Source: CAIMWS01 sp964409245
GTDB taxonomy: Bacteria; Verrucomicrobiota; Verrucomicrobiia; Limisphaerales; UBA1319
Assembly (NCBI GenBank): GCA_964409245.1
Contig: CAYPCQ010000009.1
Location: 1-64,000 of the forward strand
Length of the DNA: 64,000 bases
Direction of reading: 5' to 3'
The notes under the pieces are model-generated. The model ran no database searches. It was not told the DNA's origin and worked only from the letters and a program-made list of their open reading frames with translations. Within the stretch, counting starts at the first letter, position 1, and each line of letters begins with the position of its first letter. Positions 51,773-60,916 of the stretch are shown piece by piece. The translations under genes were made by a program, and so were the position numbers.

Positions 51773-53989
51773 ATGAGAAGGCTAAAGACATGCCGAACGG
51801 TCGCAATGCTCTTTTGCGGATTGGCTATTGCGGTTAGCGGATACTCCCAGACCTTTATGAGCGACGGCCTTGTGGCCTATTTTCCATTTAATGGGAATGC
51901 CGACGATGAGAGTGGCCATGGCGCAAATGGCACGGTCACGGGAGCCACCCTGACAACAGACAGATTTGGAAATGCGAACCGTGCTTTCTATTTCGGAGGA
52001 GGATCGGCATCCATCAGCATTCCATTCGATAGCACCGTTTACATTGGCGATTTTTCTGCGTCTTTATGGTTCAATGCATCTGATATTGCAAACGGATGGC
52101 CAACGTTGATGATTCAGGAACCCTTGCCTCCAGACCATGTAACAGCGCCATTCAATATCTCAATCAATGGTGCCGCATGCGGTTGCGGGGGGCCAGGGTA
52201 CCTAAATTCGGGTTCAGTCTATGGTCCTGCCTCGTTTAGTTATTTGCTAATCAGCGGTCAACTTGCTCCCCTCAAATCCTACTGCCAAGTGGTAGTCACA
52301 AAGTCAGGCACAACCGTTACGATGTATCTAAACTCTGAAGTAACGGCCACCACAAAAGTATCGCACCCGATCTCAGCATCGCAGAGCATGCTCAGAATCG
52401 GAGCGCCTGAGTACCAGGCTTCTCCAGGTGGTTGGGCTTTTCATGGAGTGATCGACGACATCCGCATTTACAACCGTGCCTTATCCGCGTCCGAGGTAAA
52501 ATCCCTCTATGACTACGAGAGAGTAAGTCCGCAACCTTTCCCAACCATTCTAAAGCATCCCCAGTCACAAACCGTGAATGCAGGTGCCAATGTCTCGCTC
52601 TCCGTAACAATGCAGACAGCAGGGACTTACAATTACCAGTGGCAGTTGAACGGGCAAAACATTACAGGCGCCAACCAAGCCAGTTTAACTCTCAATAACG
52701 TGGCCACTGGAACTTACAGTTATCGGGTAATAGTCAGCAACACCACGGGGACCGTGATAAGCAATGATGCGATTCTCACGGTTAATCCCAATCCACCCCC
52801 CTCCATAGTTGCCCAACCTCAAAGCCAAACCGTCCAAGAAGGTGCCAATGTGGTATTCGCGGTCACGGCTACTGGCGCAGGAACGCTGAATTACCAATGG
52901 CAATTCAATCAGCAGAATATTGCGGGTGCGACGCAATCCACGCTTTCGCTGGCTGGAGTGAAAGTGACCTCCGCTGGAAGTTACCGGGTATTGGTCAGTT
53001 CCCCGTATGGAGTGACCGTCAGCAGCGATGCCACTTTGAGCGTTAATCCCAATCCTCCGCCCACCATTAACACTCAACCGCAGAACCAAACCGTTCAGGA
53101 GGCAACGGATGTCACGTTTAGGGTGGTTGCCACTGGCCCAGGCACTCTGGGGTATCAATGGCAGCTCAATGGCCAGAACATTCCGGGCGCAACCCAGTCC
53201 ACCTTGGTTTTAAACCGCGTAACAGTTTCCTCGGCTGGCCAATATCGAGTGCTGGTAAGTTCCCAGTATGGCCTGACCATTAGCAGCGAGGCAACCTTGG
53301 TCGTAAATCCCAATCCGCCACCCTCAATAACCGTCCAGCCGCAGAGCCAAAGACCAGCCGAAGGCACTCAAGTGGTTCTTGCCGTGCAGGCAACAGGCAT
53401 TGGCAATTTGAGCTACCAGTGGCAGTTGAATCAGCAGAATATCCCCAACGCCAGCCAAAGCAGCCTGGTTTTGAGCGCCATCCGTTCATCGGCCAATGGA
53501 ACCTATCGGGTGTTGGTGAGCAATCCTTACGGTGTGACCATCAGCAGTGAAGCCACAATCAGTGTGGTGGTTACTGATTCCGATGGCGATGGCCTGAGTG
53601 ATTACGAAGAGTTGCTTTATGGAACCGACCCGTTGAATCGCGACACTGATCGCGACGGGTTGAGTGACGGCGAGGAAGTTCACAGTTACCGCACCAATCC
53701 TTTAAGCTGGGACACTGATGGAGACAGTTACAGTGACGGCGTTGAAGTAAAACTGGGCAGCGATCCCAATAATCCAGCGAGCATTCCTGCGGGGGCATTG
53801 GTTATTCACCCGGCCGTGGATGTTGAGTTTTATACGCTAACCGGCGTGAATTATCAGTTGGAGGCATCCTCTGACCTTGTCCAATGGAAGGCTGAAGGAA
53901 CCGTAGTTTCAGGTAATGGCGGGATGCAGAACTATATGGTGCGAGTTGCTGAAACAGCCAAGTTTTGGCGGTTAAAGGTTGTTCGTTAA
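51773..53989 (+). CDS. secreted LamG / Ig-like x4 / thrombospondin type 3 repeat protein
   Basis: This 738-residue exported protein has signal peptide TVAMLFCGLAIAVSGYSQ. A LamG/concanavalin-like domain covers about 25-240 (LVAYFPFNGNADDESGHG, GVIDDIRIYNRALSASEVKS). Four Ig-like repeats of about 87 residues follow, each with QPQSQTVQEGANV-type strands and YQWQLNGQNI cores and joined by VNPNPPPS linkers. Three thrombospondin type 3 calcium motifs come next (DSDGDGLSDYEE, DTDRDGLSDGEE, DTDGDSYSDGVE). The C-terminal beta domain (YQLEASSDLVQWK) is the verrucomicrobial terminal module. It is probably a surface adhesin or carbohydrate-binding protein. A Shine-Dalgarno AAGGAT precedes the ATG. A strong terminator follows. 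Confidence 0.88.
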   Translation: MRRLKTCRTVAMLFCGLAIAVSGYSQTFMSDGLVAYFPFNGNADDESGHGANGTVTGATLTTDRFGNANRAFYFGGGSASISIPFDSTVYIGDFSASLWFNASDIANGWPTLMIQEPLPPDHVTAPFNISINGAACGCGGPGYLNSGSVYGPASFSYLLISGQLAPLKSYCQVVVTKSGTTVTMYLNSEVTATTKVSHPISASQSMLRIGAPEYQASPGGWAFHGVIDDIRIYNRALSASEVKSLYDYERVSPQPFPTILKHPQSQTVNAGANVSLSVTMQTAGTYNYQWQLNGQNITGANQASLTLNNVATGTYSYRVIVSNTTGTVISNDAILTVNPNPPPSIVAQPQSQTVQEGANVVFAVTATGAGTLNYQWQFNQQNIAGATQSTLSLAGVKVTSAGSYRVLVSSPYGVTVSSDATLSVNPNPPPTINTQPQNQTVQEATDVTFRVVATGPGTLGYQWQLNGQNIPGATQSTLVLNRVTVSSAGQYRVLVSSQYGLTISSEATLVVNPNPPPSITVQPQSQRPAEGTQVVLAVQATGIGNLSYQWQLNQQNIPNASQSSLVLSAIRSSANGTYRVLVSNPYGVTISSEATISVVVTDSDGDGLSDYEELLYGTDPLNRDTDRDGLSDGEEVHSYRTNPLSWDTDGDSYSDGVEVKLGSDPNNPASIPAGALVIHPAVDVEFYTLTGVNYQLEASSDLVQWKAEGTVVSGNGGMQNYMVRVAETAKFWRLKVVR

Positions 53990-54105
53990 TAACATGGTTC
54001 CAGGAATGGGGTGATCCCCCCGCGGTGTCTCAAGATTTTGACGTCATCACAGGGCCACGTTACTTCCGCCTGAACGAAGTGCCATAACCCACTTTTGGTT
54101 TCATC

Positions 54106-54143
54106 AAAGCCCCATCGGTTTTCTTGCTGGTGGGGCTTTTCTA
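54106..54143 (+). terminator. rho-independent terminator after the Ig/TSP3 gene
   Basis: AAAGCCCCA (54106-54114) pairs with TGGGGCTTT (54131-54139) over 9 bp, followed by TTCTATTTT. It lies about 115 bp after the stop codon. The A-tract and T-tract make it usable in both directions. Confidence 0.82.
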
Positions 54144-54193
54144 TTTTACCACCAAAGCGATTGATGCTCTCCGCTTCAAGGAAGGCGCTATCG

Positions 54194-54300
54194 TTCGTCG
54201 TTCGTCATTTATCCCGATCAGATCGGGGCTCCCGACTCTCTTCGCGGCTTGCGCAAAAAATCCGCGGCGCAATCGATTCCCCCCCCAATACCGGGACACC
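54194..54300 (-). repeat. dispersed hairpin repeat, copy B
   Basis: Counterpart of copy A, with roughly three-quarters of bases matching by eye. Its hairpin is TCCCGAT-CAG-ATCGGGG (54212-54228). It starts 3 bp beyond the E2 stop on the minus strand, in the same orientation to the upstream gene as copy A. Confidence 0.75.
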
Positions 54301-54302
54301 GC

Positions 54303-55496
54303 TCAAAGGCTCCCGGGTTGGCTGAGCAGGGAGGTGATGCGGGTCAGCAGGCGGCCGGCGCCGCCGCCGTCGAGGACGCGGTGGTCGAAGCTGAGGGTTA
54401 AATTGGCCTCGGTGATGGGGACAAAAGCGCGTTGGGCGGCGTCCCACCAGGGGGCCTGGTGGCCGGCGCCGAGGCCGAGCACGAGGGTTTGCTCCGGGAG
54501 CGGGATGGGGGTGGCCCAGTCCAGGCCAAAGCTGCCGAAATTGGTGACGGTGGCGATGGAGCCGCCGGTGGCGCCCGCGGGCAACTTCCGCTGGCGGGCG
54601 GATTCCACCAATTCATTGTACCGCGCCGTCAGCTCCTTGAAGGTGCCGGAGTCGGCGCGGCGCAGGACCGGGACCAGCACGCCATCGTCGGCTTCCACGG
54701 CGAAGCCGATATCGATGGCGGGGGGATGGACAATGCGGGTGCCGACGAGGCGGCCGGCGGGGGCGCTGTTTTCCGCCAGGGCGATGGCCAGGGCGCGCAA
54801 GGCATAGCAGGTTGGCCCCGGCTTGGCCAGGCAGCTTTTGCGGTGCGCCAGGACGGGGTCCAGGCAGACGCGGAGGCCCACGGTGGCCAGGGGCCGCGTC
54901 CAGCTGCGGCGCATGGCGTCGGCGACGGCCACGCGCATGGAGGAGGCGGGGCTGGTTTTGTTGCGCTCCAGGCCGGCGAGGAATTTCTCGAGGTCGTCGA
55001 TGGTGACCCGGCTGCCGGCGCCGCTGCCGGGGATGCCCGCCATGTCGGCGGCGTGCAGACCGAGCTCGTGCATCCGGGCTTTCATGCGGGGCGACATGAA
55101 GCCCGCGCCGGCGGCGTTGGCGGGAACCGGGAGGCCGCGGACACGCGGCTCGACATTGGAGGAAGCCGCGGGCTGGCTGGGGTGGGATTCGGGGCTGGGT
55201 TCCGCGGCCCGGGGCGGCACGGATCCCTGGAGGCCGCGGCGGCGGGCTTCCTCCTCGCTGGTTTCCAGGTAGGCCAGGACGGAGCCGACGGCGTAACTTT
55301 GGTTCAATTCCGCCAGCAGACGCTCCATTTTGCCGCGGCACGGCGAGACGACCCCCAGGGTGGCCTTGTTGGTCTCCACGGTCATGACCTCCTGGTCTTC
55401 GGCCACCAGCTCGCCGATTTTCACGTGGCAGTGGACGACGGTGGCCTCGGCGATCGATTCCCCCAGCTGGGGCATGATGATTGGGACTTGAGGCAT
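54303..55496 (-). CDS. 2-oxoacid dehydrogenase E2 (dihydrolipoamide acyltransferase)
   Basis: A 397-residue protein. The N-terminal lipoyl domain has the attachment Lys in MTVETNKATLGVVSP (about residue 44). An Ala/Pro/Glu-rich linker is followed by an E1/E3-binding domain (FMSPRMKARMHELGLHAADM). The C-terminal acyltransferase ends in the catalytic LSFDHRVLDGGGAGRLL (H-xxx-DG). E2 transfers acyl groups from lipoate to CoA. The catalytic domain is on the short side (about 230 residues). Encoded directly after E1alpha and E1beta in the same direction, it completes the decarboxylase core. E3 (lipoamide dehydrogenase) is not in the window. The substrate (pyruvate, branched-chain 2-oxoacid or acetoin) is not decided by sequence. 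Confidence 0.9.
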   Translation of the reverse strand: MPQVPIIMPQLGESIAEATVVHCHVKIGELVAEDQEVMTVETNKATLGVVSPCRGKMERLLAELNQSYAVGSVLAYLETSEEEARRRGLQGSVPPRAAEPSPESHPSQPAASSNVEPRVRGLPVPANAAGAGFMSPRMKARMHELGLHAADMAGIPGSGAGSRVTIDDLEKFLAGLERNKTSPASSMRVAVADAMRRSWTRPLATVGLRVCLDPVLAHRKSCLAKPGPTCYALRALAIALAENSAPAGRLVGTRIVHPPAIDIGFAVEADDGVLVPVLRRADSGTFKELTARYNELVESARQRKLPAGATGGSIATVTNFGSFGLDWATPIPLPEQTLVLGLGAGHQAPWWDAAQRAFVPITEANLTLSFDHRVLDGGGAGRLLTRITSLLSQPGSL

Positions 55497-55529
55497 AGGT
55501 TTCAGGCCCTGGTTAGAATGGCAGGGGCA

Positions 55530-56495
55530 TCATAGTTTCAAGAGGTTGCGCGCGGCGGCGGCGATGCTTTCGGCGATCGGCCGGTGGGCCGCCCAGAGCT
55601 GCGGATGGAAGGGGATGGGGGTATCCCTGGCATTCAGGCGCTGCGGGGGGGCATCCAGCAGGCCGAAGCCCTCGGCCGCCACGCGGGCGACCACCTCGGC
55701 GGTGACGCCGCCCCAGGGCCAGGATTCACCGATGGCCAGCAGGCGGCCGGTGCGGGCCACGGAGGCCACGATGGTGTCGGTATCGAGCGGTTTCACGGAG
55801 CGCAGATCGACCACCTCGATCTCGGTGCCTTCGGTGGCCAGCTCCTCCGCCACGGCGAGGGCCTCGTGCAGCAAGGCGCTGTAGGCCACGATGGTCAGAT
55901 CGCGCCCGGGCCGGGCGATGCGGGCCTTGCCGATGGGCAGGGCCTCGGTGGGCAGCTGGCCGGCCTTCAGATGGTAATAGAGCAGCTTGTGCTCGCAAAA
56001 AACCACCGGGTCATCCAGGGCCACCGCCGCCAGCAGCATGCTGTAGGCGTCCTCCACGGTGGCCGGGGTCAGCACAAACAGCCCGGGAAAATGGGCGTAA
56101 ATGGACTCGAGGCTCTGGCTGTGGAACGGGCCGCTGCCGGCCGTGCCCCCGGAGGGCAGGCGCACGACGATGGGGCAGGGGACACCGGTCCGCCAAAACA
56201 AGGTGGCGGCCTGGTTGACCACCTGGTTGAAGGCGATCGTGGAGAAATCGGCGAACTGCATTTCCACGATGGGCCGCATCCCCTCGAGGGCGGCGCCCAC
56301 CGCCAGGCCCACGATGGCATCCTCGCTGATCGGGGCGTCCAGCACCCGGCCGGGGAATTGGCGCGCGAGATTTTTCGTGGCTTTAAAGGCGCCGCCGAAG
56401 GGGCCGACATCCTGGCCGTAGATGAAAACCCGGGGATCCTCAGCCAGCGCCCGGGCTAGGGCTTCGCGGATCGCTTCCAGGTAGGTGATGCTCAT
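55530..56495 (-). CDS. 2-oxoacid dehydrogenase E1 component, beta subunit
   Basis: This 321-residue transketolase-like beta subunit is of the PDH/BCKDH type: TYLEAIREALARALAEDPRV, YGQDVGPFGGAFKATKNLA, DAPISEDAIVGLAVGAALEG, RPIVEMQFADFSTIAFNQVV and RLPSGGTAGSGPFHSQSLES. The C-terminal transketolase domain (LTIVAYSALLHEALAVAEEL, IEVVDLRSVKPLDTDTIVAS) follows. It forms an alpha2beta2 heterotetramer with the E1alpha encoded 12 bp upstream. E2 begins 33 bp downstream on the same strand. The ThDP-binding active site lies between subunits. Confidence 0.94.
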   Translation of the reverse strand: MSITYLEAIREALARALAEDPRVFIYGQDVGPFGGAFKATKNLARQFPGRVLDAPISEDAIVGLAVGAALEGMRPIVEMQFADFSTIAFNQVVNQAATLFWRTGVPCPIVVRLPSGGTAGSGPFHSQSLESIYAHFPGLFVLTPATVEDAYSMLLAAVALDDPVVFCEHKLLYYHLKAGQLPTEALPIGKARIARPGRDLTIVAYSALLHEALAVAEELATEGTEIEVVDLRSVKPLDTDTIVASVARTGRLLAIGESWPWGGVTAEVVARVAAEGFGLLDAPPQRLNARDTPIPFHPQLWAAHRPIAESIAAAARNLLKL

Positions 56496-56507
56496 GGCCG
56501 TTGGTCC

Positions 56508-57536
56508 TTACTCCCCATGGATGACTCCCTGCCCGGTGGATAAGGCCTGCCACGCTTCCTGGTAAGGATCCACGGGCGGATCGTGCTGCACCAGGTTCAA
56601 GGCTTCCTCCACGGCCTGGATTTGGCGGCTGCGCCACTCCTCGATCTCCAGGGCGGTGGCCCAGGCGTTTTGCAGGAGGAAGGTTTCCGACTGTTTAATG
56701 CAATCCTGCCCAAAGGGCGCCTCCCGCAACCGGAGATCCATGTAGGCGCCATCGTCGTGCTCGCCATGGCCGCACAGGCGCAAGAGATCGCCCACCACCA
56801 TCTGCGGCCCGCCCCCCTGGCGGGCGCGTTGGAAGGCGCCACCCAGGGCGCGCAAGCAGGCCATCAGATCCGTGCCATCCACCCGGGCGCCCTGGAAGCC
56901 GTAGCCCACGGCGCGGTCCACCAGCGAAGCACAGGCATATTGGCGGGCCACCGGGGTGGAATAGGCGTATTGATTGTTGGCGATCACGGCCACCAGGGGC
57001 AGGCGCTCCACGGCGGCCTGGTTCAGGCCTTCGTGGCTGGCGCCGGTGGAGGTGGCGCCATCCCCCAGGGAAGCCACGCCGATGGACCCCGGGGTTCCTT
57101 TCATGGCGCGGGCGAGCAGGATGCCATTGACCACGGACACCATGGCGCCCAGGTGGCTCACCATGGGGAGCAAACCCGCCAGCGGCCGGCCGCGGTGGAC
57201 GTTGCCATCCCGGCCCCGCATGGGGCCCAGGGGCGAGCCTAAATAGGTTTGCAGGACTTCCAGGACGGTTTCGCCAAAAGCCAGGCGGCCGGCCAGGTCG
57301 CGGATCAAGGGGGCAAAAACATCCCCGGGATGCAGCAGGATTCCGATGGAGACGCTCAAAGCCTCCTGCCCGCGGCCCAGGTAGAGGCCGCCGGAAATCT
57401 TGCCGCCCCGGTAAAGGCTGGCCAGCTTGTCATCCAGCGCGCGCGCCAGCAGCAGGCCGCGAAAAGCCTGGAGGTATAGATCCCGGGAGGGATCCGCAAG
57501 CGGGGCGGGCAAGGGCGTGCCTGGCGTATTCATCAA
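56508..57536 (-). CDS. 2-oxoacid dehydrogenase E1 component, alpha subunit
   Basis: This 342-residue ThDP enzyme subunit has the ThDP/Mg motif GDGATSTGASHEGLNQAAVE with NNQYAYSTP, and the substrate-channel segment GGLYLGRGQEALSVSIGILL. The phosphorylation-loop region HRGRPLAGLLPMVSHLGA and the E1beta contact area GHGEHDDGAYMD are present. It decarboxylates a 2-oxoacid and reductively acylates the lipoyl group of E2. It is the first gene of the E1alpha-E1beta-E2 set, 39 bp after purL on the same strand, so the six genes from purS to E2 may be co-transcribed. Pyruvate is the commonest substrate for this arrangement, but branched-chain acids cannot be excluded. Confidence 0.92.
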   Translation of the reverse strand: MMNTPGTPLPAPLADPSRDLYLQAFRGLLLARALDDKLASLYRGGKISGGLYLGRGQEALSVSIGILLHPGDVFAPLIRDLAGRLAFGETVLEVLQTYLGSPLGPMRGRDGNVHRGRPLAGLLPMVSHLGAMVSVVNGILLARAMKGTPGSIGVASLGDGATSTGASHEGLNQAAVERLPLVAVIANNQYAYSTPVARQYACASLVDRAVGYGFQGARVDGTDLMACLRALGGAFQRARQGGGPQMVVGDLLRLCGHGEHDDGAYMDLRLREAPFGQDCIKQSETFLLQNAWATALEIEEWRSRQIQAVEEALNLVQHDPPVDPYQEAWQALSTGQGVIHGE

Positions 57537-57575
57537 AACATCGGCGATGGTCCGGGGATGACGGCGCGCGGGTCT

Positions 57576-59897
57576 TTATTTCATGGCGCGGGCGATGGCG
57601 CCCCACCAGGTTTCGTGCAGGCTGGCGGTCTCCATTTCACAGGATCCGCCCGGATACTCGAAGCTCAGCTTGGTCCCGCCTGCCACGCCCAGGCGCGCGG
57701 CCGGAACGCCCATTTTCTGCGCCAGGCCCAGCACGCGCCTGGCCTTGCTCTTGGCGGTGGAGATGATAATCCGGGATTGGGTTTCGCCGAAAAACAAGGC
57801 GTCGAGCCGATGCCCCTCAAAGGCGCGCAGGTCGATGGCGGCGCCGATGGTCTTGGGGGTGTTGCGGGCCGGTTTTTGGGAGATGCAGCATTCGGCCAGA
57901 GCCACCGCCAGGCCGCCTTCGCTGCAATCATGCGCGCTTTTCACCAGGCCATCCTTGATGAGCTGCAGCACGGCTTGCTGAACCGCGATTTCGCGATCCA
58001 GGTGGCAGCGGGGAGGGACGCCGGTTTTCAAGCTGTGAATCTGTTTCAGATAGACCGCCCCACCCAGGCCGCCCAGCGGGTCCGCGGCATCCACCGCGGA
58101 GCCTAATAAAATGATCACATCCCCTTCATCCTTGAACCACTGGGTGGTGATGTGTTTTTCATCCTCGATCAGGCCCACCATGACCACGGTGGGGGTCGGG
58201 TCGATGGCGCCCACGGGGTTTTGGTTGTAGAGGCTGACATTGCCGCCGGTCACCGGGGCGTTGAAGGCCCGGCACGCTTCCGCCATGCCTTCGATGGCCT
58301 GGCGCAGCTGCCAGAAGATCTCCGGATTCAGCGGGCTGCCAAAGTTCAGGTTGTCGGTGACCCCCAGGGGGCTGGCGCCGGAGCAGGCCAGGTTGCGCGC
58401 GGCCTCGGCCACGACGATCTTGCCGCCCTCGCGGGGATCGAGGTAAACGTAGGCGCCGTTGCCATCGGAACTCAAGGCGATGTATTTGGTTGGCGCCGGC
58501 GGTTCTCCATCCTCGGTTCCCGGCTTGGGCGCGGAGACAGGTATGGAATCCGCTTTGATCCGCACCACGGCGGCATCGGATCCGGGGCAGACCACCGAAC
58601 CATTGCGGACCATGTGGTCATACTGGCGGTAAACCCAGTTTTTGGAGGCAATGGTTGGATTGCCCAGGAGGCTGGACAGATCGGAGGCGATATTGGCCGA
58701 GTCGGGGATCGCCTGGAGGGAGAATTGCCGTACCGCCTGCAGGTAGGAAGGCTCGCTGGCGGGCCGCTGGTAAATGGGGGATTCATCGGCGATCTGGCGG
58801 GCCGGGATATCGGCCACAACCTGGCCGTGGTTTTTGACCACCATGCGGCCGGTATTGGTGACAATGCCGACTTCGGACCAGGGGAGATCCCATTTGTCGA
58901 AGATGCGCTGGATCTCCGCTTCATGCCCTTTTTTAACGATGATCAGCATCCGCTCCTGGGATTCGCTGAGCATGATCTCGTAGGGCGTCATGTTCGGCGC
59001 GCGCTGGGGCACCTTGGCCAGCTCGATCTCGATGCCGGTGCCGGCCCGGGCGGCGGTTTCGCAGGTGGAGCAGGTAAGGCCCGCGGCGCCCATGTCCTGG
59101 ATGCCGGCCACGCAACCGGTGGCCAGCAGCTCGAGGCAGGCTTCCAGCACCAGTTTTTCCATGAATGGATCCCCGACCTGCACGGCCCCCCGCTGCTGCT
59201 CGGCCGATTCCTCGGTCAGATCCTGCGAGGCGAAGGCGGCGCCGGCGAGCCCGTCGCGCCCGGTGGCGGGGCCGACGTAAAACACCGGATTGCCGATGCC
59301 CTTGGCGGCGCCCCGGGCGATCTGATCATGGCGCAAAACGCCCAGGCAAAAGGCGTTGACCAGGGGATTGCCCTCGTAGGAGGCATCGAAATAGACCTCG
59401 CCGGCGATGGTTGGGATGCCGAAACAATTGCCATAATGGGCGATGCCCGCCACCACGCCCCGGAACAGGCGGCGCGATTCCGCCGAGGTCAATTCGCCGA
59501 ACCGCAAGGAATTGGCGGCGCAAATCGGCCGGGCGCCCATGGTGAAGATGTCGCGGATGATCCCGCCCACGCCGGTGGCGGCGCCTTGGAATGGCTCCAC
59601 GGCGCTGGGGTGGTTGTGGGATTCCACCTTGAAGGCGATCGCCAGGCCGTCGCCGATGTCGATGATGCCGGCATTTTCCTCGCCGGCGCCGACCAGGATC
59701 TTGTCCGATTGGGTCGGAAAACCTTTCAGGAGCGGACGGGTGCTCTTGTAGGAGCAATGCTCGCTCCACATGACGGAGAAAATGCCCAGCTCGGTGTAGC
59801 TGGGCTCGCGGCCGAGGATGGCCTTGATGCGCTCAAATTCATCCGGCGTCAGGTTGTGCTGTTTGACGAGCTGTGGCGTAATGGCTGGTTCGTTCAT
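57576..59897 (-). CDS. purL: phosphoribosylformylglycinamidine synthase subunit PurL
   Basis: This 773-residue small-type PurL is the ATP-dependent synthase subunit. N-terminal landmarks are GREPSYTELGIFSVMWSEHC, SHNHPSAVEPFQGAATGVGG and IIRDIFTMGARPICAANSLR. The second half repeats the AIRS-like fold, with DNLNFGSPLNPEIFWQLRQA, FNAPVTGGNVSLYNQNP and SAHDCSEGGLAVALAECCIS. It converts formylglycinamide ribonucleotide to the amidine using ammonia from PurQ. The length and separate purS and purQ genes identify the Bacillus-like three-subunit form. It starts 58 bp after purQ. Confidence 0.97.
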   Translation of the reverse strand: MNEPAITPQLVKQHNLTPDEFERIKAILGREPSYTELGIFSVMWSEHCSYKSTRPLLKGFPTQSDKILVGAGEENAGIIDIGDGLAIAFKVESHNHPSAVEPFQGAATGVGGIIRDIFTMGARPICAANSLRFGELTSAESRRLFRGVVAGIAHYGNCFGIPTIAGEVYFDASYEGNPLVNAFCLGVLRHDQIARGAAKGIGNPVFYVGPATGRDGLAGAAFASQDLTEESAEQQRGAVQVGDPFMEKLVLEACLELLATGCVAGIQDMGAAGLTCSTCETAARAGTGIEIELAKVPQRAPNMTPYEIMLSESQERMLIIVKKGHEAEIQRIFDKWDLPWSEVGIVTNTGRMVVKNHGQVVADIPARQIADESPIYQRPASEPSYLQAVRQFSLQAIPDSANIASDLSSLLGNPTIASKNWVYRQYDHMVRNGSVVCPGSDAAVVRIKADSIPVSAPKPGTEDGEPPAPTKYIALSSDGNGAYVYLDPREGGKIVVAEAARNLACSGASPLGVTDNLNFGSPLNPEIFWQLRQAIEGMAEACRAFNAPVTGGNVSLYNQNPVGAIDPTPTVVMVGLIEDEKHITTQWFKDEGDVIILLGSAVDAADPLGGLGGAVYLKQIHSLKTGVPPRCHLDREIAVQQAVLQLIKDGLVKSAHDCSEGGLAVALAECCISQKPARNTPKTIGAAIDLRAFEGHRLDALFFGETQSRIIISTAKSKARRVLGLAQKMGVPAARLGVAGGTKLSFEYPGGSCEMETASLHETWWGAIARAMK

Positions 59898-59955
59898 GGT
59901 TGGCGCAGATTGCGGAGAGGAAAAATAACGATCATGTTCGGGGGGAAAGCAGATT

Positions 59956-60672
59956 TCAGGCGGGCTGGGCGCTGGTTTCCCGCTGGGCCAGGGCCGCGAT
60001 CATGCTGGCGAAGATCCACCGGCCGTCTTCGCAGCCCAGGATGGCTTCGCTGGCACGCTCCGGGTGCGGCATCAGCCCGGCCACGTTCCGCTGCTCATTG
60101 CAGACCCCGGCAATATTCAAAACGGAGCCGTTGGGGCTGGCATCCGGAGTGGTTTCCCCGCTGCTATCCACATATTCCCAGAGAATTTGCCGGCGTTTTT
60201 TCATGGTGGCCAGGGTGGGTTCATCGGCGAAATAACATCCCTCGCCGTGCGCCACCGGAATCCGCAGGAGCTTGCGGCGCGGGATTTGGGCGGTGAAAGC
60301 GGAGTCGTAACAACGGGTTTTGAGATAGGTGTGCTCACAACGGAACTGCAGGGAGCGGTTGCGCACCAAAGCCCCCGGCAGCAGGCCCGCTTCGCAAAGG
60401 ATCTGGAAGCCGTTGCAGATGCCCAGCACCAGGCCGCCCTGGGCCGCGAAATCCTGCACCGCCTGCATCACGGGGCTGAACCGGGCAATGGCGCCGGTGC
60501 GCAGGTAATCGCCGTAGCTGAATCCCCCCGGAACCACGACGGCATCAGCGCCACCCAGGGACCGCTCCTTGTGCCACAGGAGGCGGGCGGACTGGCCCAG
60601 GACGTTCTTCAATACGTGAACGCAATCCTGGTCGCAATTGGATCCGGGAAACTGGAGAACGGCGAAGTTCAT
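59956..60672 (-). CDS. purQ: phosphoribosylformylglycinamidine synthase subunit PurQ
   Basis: This 238-residue class I glutamine amidotransferase has its nucleophile Cys in VLGICNGFQILCEAGLLPGA and the His/Glu pair in GLMPHPERASE near the C-terminus. The N-terminal Rossmann-like start is AVLQFPGSNCDQDCVHVLKN, and VVPGGFSYGDYLRTGAIARF is the conserved oxyanion region. It supplies ammonia from glutamine to PurL. Its start overlaps the purS stop by 4 nt (ATGA), giving coupled translation for a stoichiometric complex. Confidence 0.97.
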   Translation of the reverse strand: MNFAVLQFPGSNCDQDCVHVLKNVLGQSARLLWHKERSLGGADAVVVPGGFSYGDYLRTGAIARFSPVMQAVQDFAAQGGLVLGICNGFQILCEAGLLPGALVRNRSLQFRCEHTYLKTRCYDSAFTAQIPRRKLLRIPVAHGEGCYFADEPTLATMKKRRQILWEYVDSSGETTPDASPNGSVLNIAGVCNEQRNVAGLMPHPERASEAILGCEDGRWIFASMIAALAQRETSAQPA

Positions 60673-60908
60673 GGCTCGAGAGTGAAATGATAATCTTCGA
60701 TGACCGGATTGCTCAGGAACTTGTGGCAGGCTTCAGCTACCTGCTGGCGCGCGCTTTCCAGGTCGCCTTCCATTTCGATCTCCAGGAACTTGCCCACATG
60801 CACACCTTTGATCCCCCCGTAGCCCAGGTGTTCGAGGGCGTTTTGGACGGCCTTGCCTTGGGGATCGACCACGGCTTTCTTTGGCGTTATGACGATTTTA
60901 GCTTTCAT
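60669..60908 (-). CDS. purS: phosphoribosylformylglycinamidine synthase subunit PurS
   Basis: This 79-residue protein has the full PurS length. Landmarks are KAKIVITPKKAVVDPQGKAV, ALEHLGYGGIKGVHVGKFLE, LESARQQVAEACHKFLSNPV and IEDYHFTL. A PurS dimer bridges PurL and PurQ in the complex. It is the first gene of purSQL. The ATG at 60908 has no Shine-Dalgarno; a GC hairpin and a T-run occupy the leader instead, so initiation may depend on the short 5' leader. Confidence 0.95.
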   Translation of the reverse strand: MKAKIVITPKKAVVDPQGKAVQNALEHLGYGGIKGVHVGKFLEIEMEGDLESARQQVAEACHKFLSNPVIEDYHFTLEP

Positions 60909-60916
60909 TAAAAATT

